A program made the translations under genes and the position numbers. A stretch of 64,000 bases of DNA, from contig JAGMUV010000040.1 of the NCBI GenBank assembly GCA_020744425.1, positions 310,001 through 374,000 of the forward strand, in the 5' to 3' direction. A model generated the notes under the pieces. It was given only the letters and a program-made list of their open reading frames with translations. It ran no database searches and had not been told where the DNA came from. Positions within the stretch are counted from its first letter, which is position 1. Each line of letters opens with the position of its first letter. The stretch comes from Dactylonectria macrodidyma. Its lineage: Eukaryota; Ascomycota; Sordariomycetes; Hypocreales; Nectriaceae. Positions 55,213 to 64,000 of this stretch are shown in pieces.

Positions 55213-57219
55213 TTAGTCGTGGAGAATTGAAGGATTTTGCTGTTTGCTACGAGGTGTCTGAAGGAACTCGGTCAATCGGTTGGCAATATCGTTGGTACCG
55301 TGGTACTCAATCTGCACCGTTGTGTCAATAAAGAATGCCACAGCTCTAGTGTCACCTTACCTGGGTGATCTCGTCAAGGGACAGAGCCAAAGTGTCGGTG
55401 GAGTCCCTGGTAAAGAACTCGAAAGCCTTCTGATTGTCATCATTTAACTGACCAGGGGGTTTGGCCGGTTCGTTGTGCTGGCTGGGTTCTATATGATTCA
55501 AGTAGAGCACTTGGGTTGGATTTTGTACCTAGAGAGTCAGCCTTGCGGCCATTTAGTTAGGAGAACACTCACAGATCTTTTGAACTCGACGAGATCAGAT
55601 GCGTTTCGTGGGAAGCCGCAAACTACGATGTGCCGTGTCCCTTGGCTCTTTTGCTTTCGCATTTGTCGATCCATCATTGAAATTACCATCCTAGCTGGCA
55701 GGGCGATGCTCAGTTCGTCGCAACGGCTCTTGTATTGTGCATGTTTGCTCTGCGGGTCAGATATGATGTCGTCCAACCCCAAGTACTGCGCACCAACTAT
55801 GGTGCAAACAGTTTTGACGTTGATCACTGACGTAGCATCCAGATTCCCTAGGAAATTAGCACCGCTGATGGCATTGTCTAACAATAAGACTAACCGGTGA
55901 TGAACGTTATGAGTATGTCCTCGGATTGTCGGCGAAACCAAGCAGCTCTGTCTTCCAGGTGAAGGTTCAACCAGTCGCGTGCTTCGCGAGCGATGATCTT
56001 GGGTTGAAGGCCCTGAAACTCCTCTAGCCCCTTTTCTCCGCCTGTTCTTTGCTCATAACAATGAGACTGTAAAATGCAATCAAATTTGTCCATTTGCTTC
56101 ATCCAGGCCCCTTCTTCCGAGGTACCTTCTTCATATTCCTCCCAAAATCCCATAATTTGGGTTGCTCTTTCAGTGCTATAAGGACGTATAAGTGAAACCA
56201 GATACTCGAAGGCAGTGCGCTCGAGCTCGTGTTTTCGACCTGCTTGAAGGTTAGGCTTCCGGCGCAATGATCATTTCTATGTGCTTACTTTTGGGTATGT
56301 TGGCGAAGCTTGGAATGTCTCCAACCACAGACTCCGCAAGATCGTGAAAGAGGCCAATAAAGGCGCATTTGTAGTTATCTAGAGGAGGCTGCTCTTTGGT
56401 TAATTGATGCCCGAGGGGCGAAAGGCAAGACTTACAGGCGCTAGAAAGCCTAGTAGGGCACAGCCCAAACTATGACTCGCCACTGATTCGGGGGTTCTGA
56501 TAAAGCGTCGCCAGCCCTCACGAGGTAAATGCTTTAGATCGTCCACATATCGCATAAAGGGGATGGGCGTCTGGTCCAGGGTCGTGGGCTTGCTGGCAGG
56601 CGAGTCTGACTCCAAGCCCCGCTGCTTCAGGGAAGACGAAGGTACCGGCTTCCCGACGGGCGGTTCGGGGACGCGAATAAGTCCTTCCAGCTTGATCGAT
56701 TGCTCTTCATGTGTCGAAACAAGGGACCTAGTAGACAAACTAGTTAGCTTCGACAAATACGGACGGGGTCTCTTCACTTAGCTAGGCCGATAACACAGAA
56801 GCCCAAGAGGAAAAGCAAAAGAAAGCGTACCCTGACTGAGCCTCTACAATATCTAGCACCGGCTTTTCGGAAGCTAGGAAAGCAAGGATGGTTTCCACCT
56901 CCTCTGTACTGAACGGCCATTGCGCAGATTGAGGTCTCGTTGTTGCTTTTGCAGAACGAAGTTTCGCCTCCACACTTTGGAGGCACCTTGTCAATCGCTC
57001 CGTCAACTGCGTAAAAACCAAATTCTCACCGATCTTCCTCCATCTCTCCGATTCACCATCGTCTTTGAGGTATTGGAAAATTCTGTCGAAAACGATTAGT
57101 TCATCGCGGAGCTGAAGCCTAACTTTGGTGGAGCCGGTGGCGCAAGTGATGAGACCTAGCACGTCAGAAATGACTTGGCCGGTCGCAAGGAGATTTGGCT
57201 CTAGTTGTAGCGGACTCAT
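55213..57219 (-). CDS. NLR-like N-terminus + HD nucleotidase + degenerate NMP-kinase fusion
   Basis: Seven exons, 555 aa: 57219-56831, 56727-56436, 56388-56289, 56239-55895, 55847-55573, 55528-55361, 55311-55213. The six introns (103, 47, 49, 46, 44, 49 nt) keep frame throughout. Residues 1-129 are helical (starting MSPLQLEPNLLATGQVISDV) and resemble SesA/HeLo-like N-termini of fungal NLR proteins, weakly. After a Pro/Ser linker comes an HDDC2-type HD domain, about 185-330. Metal ligands are kept: His215 in PESVASH, His242-Asp243 in FHDLAESVVGDIP, Asp311 in MDKFD. Such domains remove phosphate from deoxynucleoside monophosphates. Residues about 367-545 follow an adenylate/UMP-kinase plan: ILITFITG strand, QYLGLDD, then GFPRN (453-457), VLYLNH and a DDN lid-end helix. 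The P-loop GGPGxGKGT reads G376-NLDATSV, so phosphate binding is probably lost. It shares a promoter region with the HD gene at 57597. The domain calls are mine by motif; the combination is unknown to me. Confidence 0.75.
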
Positions 57220-57596
57220 TTTAGTAGAACAGGATGGTGTTGGAGAGTGAGTTTGGTGCTCGGTGTAATAATCTCTCAGCCCCAATCGGAGCGGGGTAAC
57301 GATGCCCTAGTAATCAGGCCGAAAATGGGGCGGGGTTGAATCTCGTTTCCGACACCAGATTCCCACTACCCGTGGGACGACGTTAGCAGGCGGCTTGCCC
57401 CACAATGCCAGCGGGTAACAGATGCTACCTAATAAGTTTCCGGAACAAGGGTTGTTACCCACAGCTTAGTCACTCACCTCCCTTCCAATTGGATCATGAC
57501 ATGAGCATGCTGGACTGCGGCATTAAAATCCATCCGCAATGCCTCATCACCAATTTCCCTCAACAGCACCCACGGGCAAGGACGAGAACTACAAAG
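57220..57596. promoter_or_regulatory. shared divergent promoter region of two HD-domain genes
   Basis: 377 bp separate the two ATGs. Both genes encode HDDC2-type HD domains, so head-to-head co-regulation is plausible. The middle contains CACTACCCGTGGGACG and several CCCACA/GTTACC words, which occur in inverted pairs (for instance GGTAACGATGCC and GGGTAACAGATGC). No certain TATA box. A pair of GTTACCC words in opposite orientation at about 57295 and 57460 could be a two-way regulator site. Confidence 0.5.
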
Positions 57597-58412
57597 ATGT
57601 CTACTCAGCCTCCGACCTCCGCCTCCAAAGGTAGGTTCCCTCCTCGCCTCGGCCTCATCCTTTCGCTGATTATTGTTTAAGAGCCAGCTTCCATCGCCGC
57701 GGATGCAACTCCTGAATGGTCTGCGAGCAAAGCACTGGAGAGCCTTGGCTTCCGTGGCTTTGAAACCATAGTTGATAAGGAGTTGCTCTTCTTTCACATC
57801 GCTGGGCGGTTGAAGAGCGTTAAACGAGCTGGGTGGAAACGTCATAATATACTTGAGTATGCCTCCGTTCTGCTTCTATACTGTTGCCTAACTAAGAGAG
57901 ATAATAGTCCAGAATCCGTTTCCGACCATTCCTGGAGAATGGCACTCATTGCATCGTTTGTGGATCTCCCACATATTGACAAAGAACGTGTTATCAAAAT
58001 GGCCATCATTCACGATCTGGCAGAGGTAGCAGTTGGTGACATAACGCCCCACGACTCGGTCGGGAAAGAGGAGAAGTTCCGTCGAGAAAAAGAGACGATG
58101 AAACTTCTTAGCTCGATGCTAGGCGCCGTAGTCGGCGGCTTCCTCTTCGAACTCTGGTCGGAATTCGAGGAAAAGAAAACTGCGGAAAGCAAGGTGGCGA
58201 ATGACATTGACAAGATTGACATGATCCTTCAGGCTTTGGACTACGAAAAGACCCAAGACAAGACACTCGACGAGTTCATGCGAGTCGCTGATAGAATTAC
58301 TGAGCCACACTTGCAAGACTTATGCCGGCGAGCTCTGAAGGGACGGAACGCGGCTGCGGCTGGCCATGCTTCTGGACCGGAAAAAAAGCACATGGATGAG
58401 TACTATGGATGA
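57597..58412 (+). CDS. HDDC2-type 5'-deoxynucleotidase, three exons
   Basis: HD-domain phosphohydrolase of 237 aa, related to yeast/human HDDC2 and bacterial YfbR, which hydrolyse deoxynucleoside 5'-monophosphates and trim dNMP pools in the cytosol. Exons are 57597-57630, 57682-57856 and 57908-58412. Introns are 51 nt each (GTAGGT...TTTAAG; GTATGC...CCTAAC...TAG). The second intron is in frame but must be removed to restore the family motif DPESVSDH. Metal ligands are His77, His105-Asp106 in IIHDLAEVAVGDITP, and Asp171 in NDIDKID. A family Glu-rich PHDSVGKEEKFRRE helix follows. The end has a Lys-rich tail. Length and order match the family. It is the regular partner of the divergent fusion gene, whose own HD domain is clearly more diverged. 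Confidence 0.9.
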
Positions 58413-59298
58413 GTGTATAAATAGCACAGTATTGCATAGTTAGTTGATCCTATATTCACTAGAATTTTTTTTTTAGTCACATTCCAGGTGACTACTCCTT
58501 CAGTGAACAGATGTACATGTCAGTCTGAGGGAATGATCATGTGACTTTCATACTTTATGAATAGTCTCACTTTATGAATGAATATTGTGTAAATAGCTTG
58601 AGTCAGAGCTTGTCTTAGGAATCTCTTTGTCTCCTTGTAAACAATCATTTTGCCCAAGTCGCACTCGACCTCGTTCATGCTCTTGTCCCGTCACAATCAG
58701 CTTGTCAAAAGCGTAAATTAAATAGAGTGATGAAAGCAATGCATGAAGTCCTCCCTCACGAAGACTCAGTAGCCAATGAGCGCCGAGCTACCACGTGATT
58801 ATCAGGCGCCTACCCCGCTCCAGCGACGGCATCGTCGGTCGTCGGTCGTCGGTCGTCGGTCGTCAAGCCACCGGTATATGCATCCGCTAAAGAACAGTCG
58901 AGAGGATGGACGACGACCAAGATCCACAGGGTCGATTTCAGCCGCCAGACGCCTTGCATTGGCGAGCGGCAACATCTCTACGGGGATCTTCCGGGCGACC
59001 CGGCGCGCCTGTTTCTTTGGCCCGCCGACAGAGTAGGCTCCCACACGATGGCGGAGCTCTGATGGATAAAGACCTGGCGGTCGACTGCGTGGATACATCA
59101 TCATTTGTAAGTCGCATAGACCAATCGAGAGTACTTTGAGAGGAGGGTCAGGCCATCGGGCTTTTACTGGATGGGTTTAACGGTGAATATTAGCCGACTT
59201 CTCGAGCACTGCCCCTTGCGGAGACATCTAGCGCCGCCCTGCCTGAGCTATTAGTCACCGGGGTTAATGGTTCGATCGAATGGAAAGCGGCCTCAAAC
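58413..59298. other. intergenic with a 7-bp tandem array; possible 5' exon
   Basis: CGTCGGT is repeated four and a half times at 58833-58864. A possible upstream exon of the next gene runs from the ATG at 58906 to a GTAAGT donor at 59107. Joined across 87 nt to 59194 (acceptor AATATTAG) it reads in phase into the regulator at 59299, adding 102 residues. The peptide is Arg/Ser/Pro-rich and gives no domain support, so the shorter start is preferred. 58413-58780 holds nothing seen. Confidence 0.4.
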
Positions 59299-61513
59299 AT
59301 GATAGTAGGCCAAGACAACGATACCCCAGCTTGGGTACCCGACGACTACTATTGCAGCCAGCTGCTCCCTCCAATCGCGGATCCCACCGGTCTAAGGTCA
59401 GTCGCGAATGGATCAGGACGATCTAATATATTCTCAGTGCCCACAGCTCAGGGAATTGGCTATCTGCCCAGCCAGGACCCTTTCAATTGGCAATTTGGAG
59501 CTCAGGCAATGGTTGAAGATCCAACCGAACCGACACTCTCGATTTCTAGCCTGCTTGCGACGGAACTCGATGTGACCCCAATGGACCAGGGGACCTGCGG
59601 TTCCCAGGGGCCTCCTAACGAAACCCCACTCAGACTTATAGCAGGCACCATAGCTACCGACCTAGTTGGCGTATCAGCGACTGTAGACGACAGAAACCTA
59701 TCCTCCAATTCAGTAGACCTGTCAACCCTCTTCGCTGGGTATGATAGTCTGGGATGGGTTACAACCATGGCGGATCAGTATCAGCAAATGGCTCTTCCCG
59801 AGCATCTGCCTGGACCTTCGACTTCTCGTCGACCAGATGCTCTAACCAATCAGCCCGAACTGGTATTTCCATTTGCACCTGGCGAACTCACCGCGCAAGA
59901 TTCCTCGAATCCCTCGCTACCAACTTCTATTGAAGCCAAGCTCAGGTTGATGCTACTCGGCAAAGGACTCTCCCAGGAATCTATCGCGCATTTCATAGGC
60001 TTACTTCCGGACTCAGTTCTTGTTCCCAGTACTAGTCCTCGCCAATCGGAACATGCCATTTCGATGGAGATCACGAGACCTGGTGCGAATTGTGCAAGAT
60101 GCTCAATGCTCAAAAAAGCGGTAAGTCATTTCATCCAATTGTAATTACTAATAGCCTAAAAGAAACCCTCTAGTGTCTACGTGATGCGAACGGCCAATGC
60201 ATTCGTTGTCGCGAAGCGAAACTTCCGCCTTATATATGCACAAACTTAAGTTTGACTACATGGCGAACTTTCGAGAAATGTATAGTAGCAGCCCCTCTAC
60301 TTGTGTCTACAATCTAATACCTGTGGTAGGGCTAAGTCCTGGATACAAGGAGATGCTTGTGACCGTCCACGCCACAATAGACACGCATGGTGATACTGGA
60401 ACTATCCAACTACAGCACTACACCGCAGGGCCTTGCCTCGACGTTCCATGTACCAGGTTTGTGCCAACCTGGGCCCACCAAACTGCTGCACACAGGAGAA
60501 GAGATACCCAGATCTACAAAGTAGAAACCTCTCCCTTCTCTTTACTCATCATACCTGACATCAGGCTCTATGTGGCATCTTGCGTTCCTTGTCTCTTGGC
60601 CGAAATACTTACCGACGACTGCCCCGTTGCCTCTGTACTTCGGATTGCGATGAAGCTTCTCGCCGAGGTATGCGTTCCAATTTCCCGGTTTGTGTTGGAT
60701 ACTTACACTCGTAGCCTGTCATATATGCCTGTTTTCGAATGTTGACCGTTCTTCGACTCCTACGAATAGGATGGCGTTTCCCAGAAGGAAGTTCTGAGAC
60801 TTTAGGAATGACGGCTGTTGATGACGTGAACTCTCCATGGCATCGAATCATTCCAGTTCCCCGGACATTACTAAACCAATTAAATCACGAACTGGAATTG
60901 GAGTTGGTGCAGTTGCATAAAGAAGTCTTGAGGGCAATTCAAGACATGTTTAGAAACCACAGAAGGTCCAAGCTGCTATCGGCTACCTTTGCCACCTTTC
61001 TGTTGCTACATGTTCTCGAGTTAGATGCCGGGAGACTCATCCATTGGATACGCCATAAAGACCCGGTAAGCCACCCTTTGCAGTTTATATGACTTGCTCT
61101 TTTTTTATGCAAACCTGACTTAGATGGATAGCAACTTTGGATCCATCCAGACCGGCCGGATGTGCTGATGCAGAGTTCTCTGTCTGCTTGCGACTCCCTG
61201 CTATGCCACTACTTCATCGCCTTTGGTGCGCGGCCCGTCCACGAATATCAAAATTCTAGGTACAAATCTTCGCTCCATGGAAGGGATATGGCTATTGCCG
61301 AAGAATTGGAGATGTGTATCTCACAACACGGTACGTCTTGTGGGTTGATGTAAGAAACAAGGGTTCTAATCGATAGCAGAAAAGCAAAACTTAATCGGCC
61401 GCGGAGGTTCGGAGGCCTACCAGGAGGGAGACTCAAGCAGCGTTGCTTACACAATTAGTTCTTTATTATTTCAGAGGTCTACAAACGGCTCGAGAGTCAC
61501 TGGTTTTTACTAA
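59299..61513 (+). CDS. Zn-cluster transcription regulator, six exons
   Basis: Probable nuclear regulator of 649 aa. Exons are 59299-60120, 60174-60279, 60330-60667, 60715-61065, 61132-61330 and 61380-61513; introns are 53, 50, 47, 66 and 49 nt. Only this set keeps frame through the conserved parts. Residues 1-260 are acidic and disordered. A central cysteine cluster is split by intron 1 and reads CX2CX6CX7CX2CX9C at residues 265-296 (C265, C268, C275, C283, C286, C296). This is like Zn2Cys6 but with a longer last loop. Then come an FRRW-like WRTFEKW section, ETLGM..VDD..SPW and IPVP (about 445-470), and a helical C-terminal half. These match a large family of fungal proteins with a mid-protein zinc cluster that expands in many Sordariomycetes. 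Their targets are unknown. A longer N-terminus from 58906 is possible. Confidence 0.75.
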
Positions 61514-61735
61514 ATCATAGCAGTTGTCATTACTCTCACGGTCAAGCTTCATTGGTACACATTAGGCTCTCATCTGTAAAATAGGAATGAACGGTTTGTA
61601 GTCAACTCGCAATCTACAGACTTCTTACCTAGGCACATCAACTGACAGAGGTGGCAACAGGAGTTAGCCCCCAGCGTTCGGAGCGTTTGATACAATGTGA
61701 TGCTCGATGCTGGAGTACTGTGCATTTTGTGTGGA
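61514..61735. other. intergenic spacer
   Basis: 3' flank of the zinc-cluster gene; nothing seen before the minisatellite. Confidence 0.4.
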
Positions 61736-62065
61736 CCCCCTTGTCAAGCTACTGTCGGGGTCTGGTGCGGGCCCCCTTGTCAAGCTATTGTCGGGTCTTG
61801 TGCGGGTCCCCTTGTCAAGCTACTGTCGGGTCTTGTGCGGGCCCCCTTGTCAAGCTATTGTCGGGTCTTGTGCGGGTCCCCTTGTCAAGCTACTGTCGGG
61901 TCTTGTGCGGGCCCCCTTGTCAAGCTATTGTCGGGCCCGGTGCGGGTCCCCTTGTCAAGCTACTGTCGGGTCTTGTGCGGGCCCCCTTGTCAAGCTATTG
62001 TCGGGTCTTGTGCGGGTCCCCTTGTCAAGCTACTGTCGGGTCTTGTGCGGACCCCCCTGTCAAGC
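61736..62065 (+). repeat. 35-bp minisatellite with 70-bp higher-order unit
   Basis: Just over nine copies of a 35-bp unit (first spacing 36 bp) starting about 61740, with the last copy near 62056. Odd and even units differ in a fixed way: ...AAGCTATTGTCGGG versus ...AAGCTACTGTCGGG, and GGGCCCCC versus GGGTCCCC at the joint. So the true repeating block is 70 bp. The array contains no stop codon in any of the three plus frames, giving three overlapping repeat ORFs, which is a by-product of the unit sequence. One unit near 61935 reads GGGCCCGG in place of GGGTCTTG. Confidence 0.95.
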
Positions 62066-62630
62066 AGATCCCTTTTTCTCTCCTGGGGATTTGGATTCTA
62101 GCGGCTCGTTTGACAGCGCCGATAACCCTGGGCGTGAGCTTGATAGATCGGGTTTCCAAAAGTGAGATACTTGAAAAGTGAAAGGATAATGATGATTAGA
62201 GTTGACTAAGGTCAAGACTTCGAAGGGTCTGCAATTCAGAATGGCTATGGCTAGGTTGTACCTGGTGTCTGTACCGAGTGGCAATGAGACATTTGTAGGC
62301 GCAAGGGGGATATCGCGTTTCAGTTCCAGGTCCACCACAAATGACACTGTGCTATAGGTACATGTCTAGGCCTAGTCCATGGCTTACTAGTACAAGTCGC
62401 ATTCCTCTGCAATCGCGAGCTGCGTTATGCGCGTTATTGCATCAGTTGACGACCAAAGCGGGGGGTCGCAAGTGTGATATCGGGGGCGCTTCCTCGCCTG
62501 CCAACAAACTTGCATCATGCACCAAGATCGCCGGCCAGACCTGGTGGAGCGATCGCCTTGACTTTCCTTTGCATAAACACACAATCATTCGCCCCAGTCG
62601 AATGATTGAGTGGGGGTAGCATAGCCTGTA
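62066..62630. other. intergenic
   Basis: No gene supported. Ends at the duplicated flank of the DUF3295-type gene. A minus frame 62060-62347 is open but featureless. Confidence 0.35.
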
Positions 62631-63063
62631 GATTCCATTCTATGTTGTAGTGGAATACGATGTACCATTCACACCTTTAGAATCAAAAATCACGTCTCGT
62701 CGTGGCCCTTCCTTCCTTCAACCCACCTCACTCAACGTAGTCTGTCCCAGAGTGTACTCTTCTTCCTTTCACAACTGCTCCTCTCAGTATGAAAGGCCAC
62801 AAATTGCTGTGGATGCACTCAAAAACCTCATCCAAATCATTTCTCGAACTCCAACCTCGCATGCTGTCGTGCTCATGACTTTATAATCACGGCTGCTCGC
62901 TTATGTCCTGGCCTACGAGCCCATCTCCTGACCGACTTTCATCGGCGTCCCCTGCTGCAAGTCCGATGACGATGGTACACACGCTACCGACCCCAACACG
63001 TTTATATATCTCTTCAAGATCCTATTCTTGTATTGTTTTTCACCAGCCTTTGGAGTGATATCC
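62631..63063 (-). repeat. parent copy of the duplicated 3' flank
   Basis: 433 bp matching 53807-54240. It covers the last eight codons of the gene at 63040 and about 400 bp downstream. Inverted-end words are AGATTCCATTCTA and (reversed) GGATATCACTCCA, diverged from the 12-bp perfect pair of the other copy. Confidence 0.85.
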
Positions 63064-63987
63064 ATGGCTTGCCTCTTTAGAGAAGTACTGATTCCAGCTG
63101 CTTGCGTTCACATCCTCGCTAGTCTTGATGCAGGATTTCACGGGGTACTGCTTGAGATTGGCTACATCGTGCGAGGTGTGGCGTCGCTTCAGGACCGCGT
63201 TGGCAGTCGACGACTTCTGCTGTCGTTCCCAGAGGATGTGGCGGCGAAGAGACTCCGTCAACTCGGTTGCGAGCATGGTGCGGCGCGTTGTGCGTGGTGA
63301 CAGGGCAGCCTGGCCTTGGACATGACCGGCATGGGAAACGATGGGTTGAGCGCTGGATCGAGGAATCTCATGAATGGGTTTGAGAGTGGGAGGGCGCAAG
63401 CCTTTCATCATAAGTGGCACCTCGTCGGAGTTAGACGTGGCACCAAGTGAAGGACTGTTTGGGGCCATGTGCGACCGAGGAATGGTCGAGGTGGATTGGG
63501 AGGCATGGTTGCCCAAGGTCCGTACTCGGTCGTTCTGTACCAGCATGAGAGTAATGAGCGACTGTTGAGAGGTCAAGTTGGCCTTGGAGTCGACTCGCTG
63601 GGAAAATTTGTCATCCATGCTGGATTTGCCGCTGTCCTCAATGGAATCTTCCCAATCAGAGTCGTCATCGTCATCAATGGCTCTCTCGTCGATATCATCG
63701 GTGTCAGAGACCACTGTAGCCTCATCCTCGATAGTGCGGGTCATAACACTGGTGCTGGACGACGCCTGCTTCTTCCTGGGAGAGAGAAGTGAGCTAGGCC
63801 GGGAGCTAGCGAGAACGTTCTTGAGATAGCCATCCTCCTCAGAGGAACCGCCAATCGTAAACATGGGCTTTTTGACAATGGGGATGATTGACTCGCGGTT
63901 ATCGAGGCTCCGGCCTTGTTCAGTGGATGAAAAGGAGGCTCCAACAAGAGTGGACTTGGTAGGGTGCTTCTTCGGCTGGGTGGGCAT
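63040..63987 (-). CDS. DUF3295-type fungal protein, C-terminal part
   Basis: Only the 3' part lies in the window; the frame is open to the edge and an ATG at 63987 may be internal. The visible 315 aa begin with Lys/Pro-rich sequence and a KKPMFTIGGSSEEDG motif. Then come an acidic run (DTDDIDERAIDDDDDSDWED) and Ser-rich disorder. The last 90 residues are the conserved block: TRRTMLATELTESLRRHILW, ERQQKSSTANAVLKRRHTSH, DVANLKQYP and, last, NASSWNQYF...GYHSKGW. This arrangement is that of fungal proteins with an areA/GATA-like N-terminal region and a DUF3295 C-terminus, probably nuclear regulators in nutrient signalling; the role is not known. The last codons lie in a segment duplicated at 53807-54240. 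Confidence 0.68.
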   Translation of the reverse strand: MPTQPKKHPTKSTLVGASFSSTEQGRSLDNRESIIPIVKKPMFTIGGSSEEDGYLKNVLASSRPSSLLSPRKKQASSSTSVMTRTIEDEATVVSDTDDIDERAIDDDDDSDWEDSIEDSGKSSMDDKFSQRVDSKANLTSQQSLITLMLVQNDRVRTLGNHASQSTSTIPRSHMAPNSPSLGATSNSDEVPLMMKGLRPPTLKPIHEIPRSSAQPIVSHAGHVQGQAALSPRTTRRTMLATELTESLRRHILWERQQKSSTANAVLKRRHTSHDVANLKQYPVKSCIKTSEDVNASSWNQYFSKEASHGYHSKGW

Positions 63988-64000
63988 TGGAAGAGGAGAG

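Noticed and set aside
61651..62181. Repeat proteins in three overlapping frames
   Set aside because: All three result from a stop-free 35-bp tandem unit; no start context or conserved flank supports translation.
1..64000. CRISPR arrays, operons, rRNA or tRNA genes
   Set aside because: No spaced direct-repeat array and no rRNA-like sequence were seen. No tRNA cloverleaf was noticed, but a covariance-model scan would be needed to exclude one.

Overview
The window comes from a filamentous ascomycete, most likely a Sordariomycete. Genes are split by short introns (42-106 nt) with GTA/GTG donors, CTAAC-like branch points and YAG acceptors. The gene set is typically fungal: HET-domain protein, Zn2Cys6 regulators, Sir2-class sirtuin, insulysin-type protease, ABCC transporter and a DUF3295-type protein. 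About half of the window is gene-poor and holds decayed repeats whose copies differ mostly by C/T and G/A changes, as expected after repeat-induced point mutation.

Layout. 0.7-5.1 kb: secreted L-asparaginase (-), a LINE reverse-transcriptase scrap, and a four-exon C2H2-like/Zn2Cys6 regulator (-). 7.2-10.5 kb: an apparently complete Fot1/pogo transposon (68-bp perfect inverted repeats, TA duplication, two-intron transposase) sitting in exon 1 of an unrecognised three-exon gene. 10.5-19 kb: mostly repeats, including a 293-bp MITE whose empty site is also in this window, plus weak ORFs. 19.4-21.3 kb: secreted beta-lactamase-fold protein lacking the catalytic SxxK. 23.8-26.0 kb: sirtuin gene whose NAD-binding core is missing and replaced by a 900-bp hAT-like element. 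26.7-41.2 kb: HET/zinc-finger protein, a basic coiled-coil protein, a four-exon insulysin-family protease and a conserved hypothetical protein. 41.2-48.4 kb: repeats plus one small two-exon coiled-coil gene. 48.45-53.54 kb: a full ABCC transporter. 53.8-54.5 kb: two repeat copies joined end to end. 55.2-58.4 kb: two head-to-head HD-domain genes. 59.3-61.5 kb: a six-exon Zn-cluster regulator. 61.7-62.1 kb: a 35-bp minisatellite. 62.6-64 kb: a DUF3295-type gene running off the window, whose 3' end is duplicated at 53.8 kb.

The most unusual locus is 55.2-58.4 kb. A seven-exon gene (555 aa, assembled here from splice signals and phase) joins an alpha-helical N-terminus resembling those of fungal NLR/STAND proteins, an HD nucleotidase domain with all metal ligands kept, and a nucleoside-monophosphate-kinase-like domain whose P-loop is lost. 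It shares a 377-bp promoter region with an ordinary HDDC2-type 5'-deoxynucleotidase gene on the other strand. The two could act together on nucleotide pools, and the fusion looks like an immune-receptor-like protein with nucleotide-metabolism domains. Function is inference. All exon models are read by eye and are not supported by transcripts.
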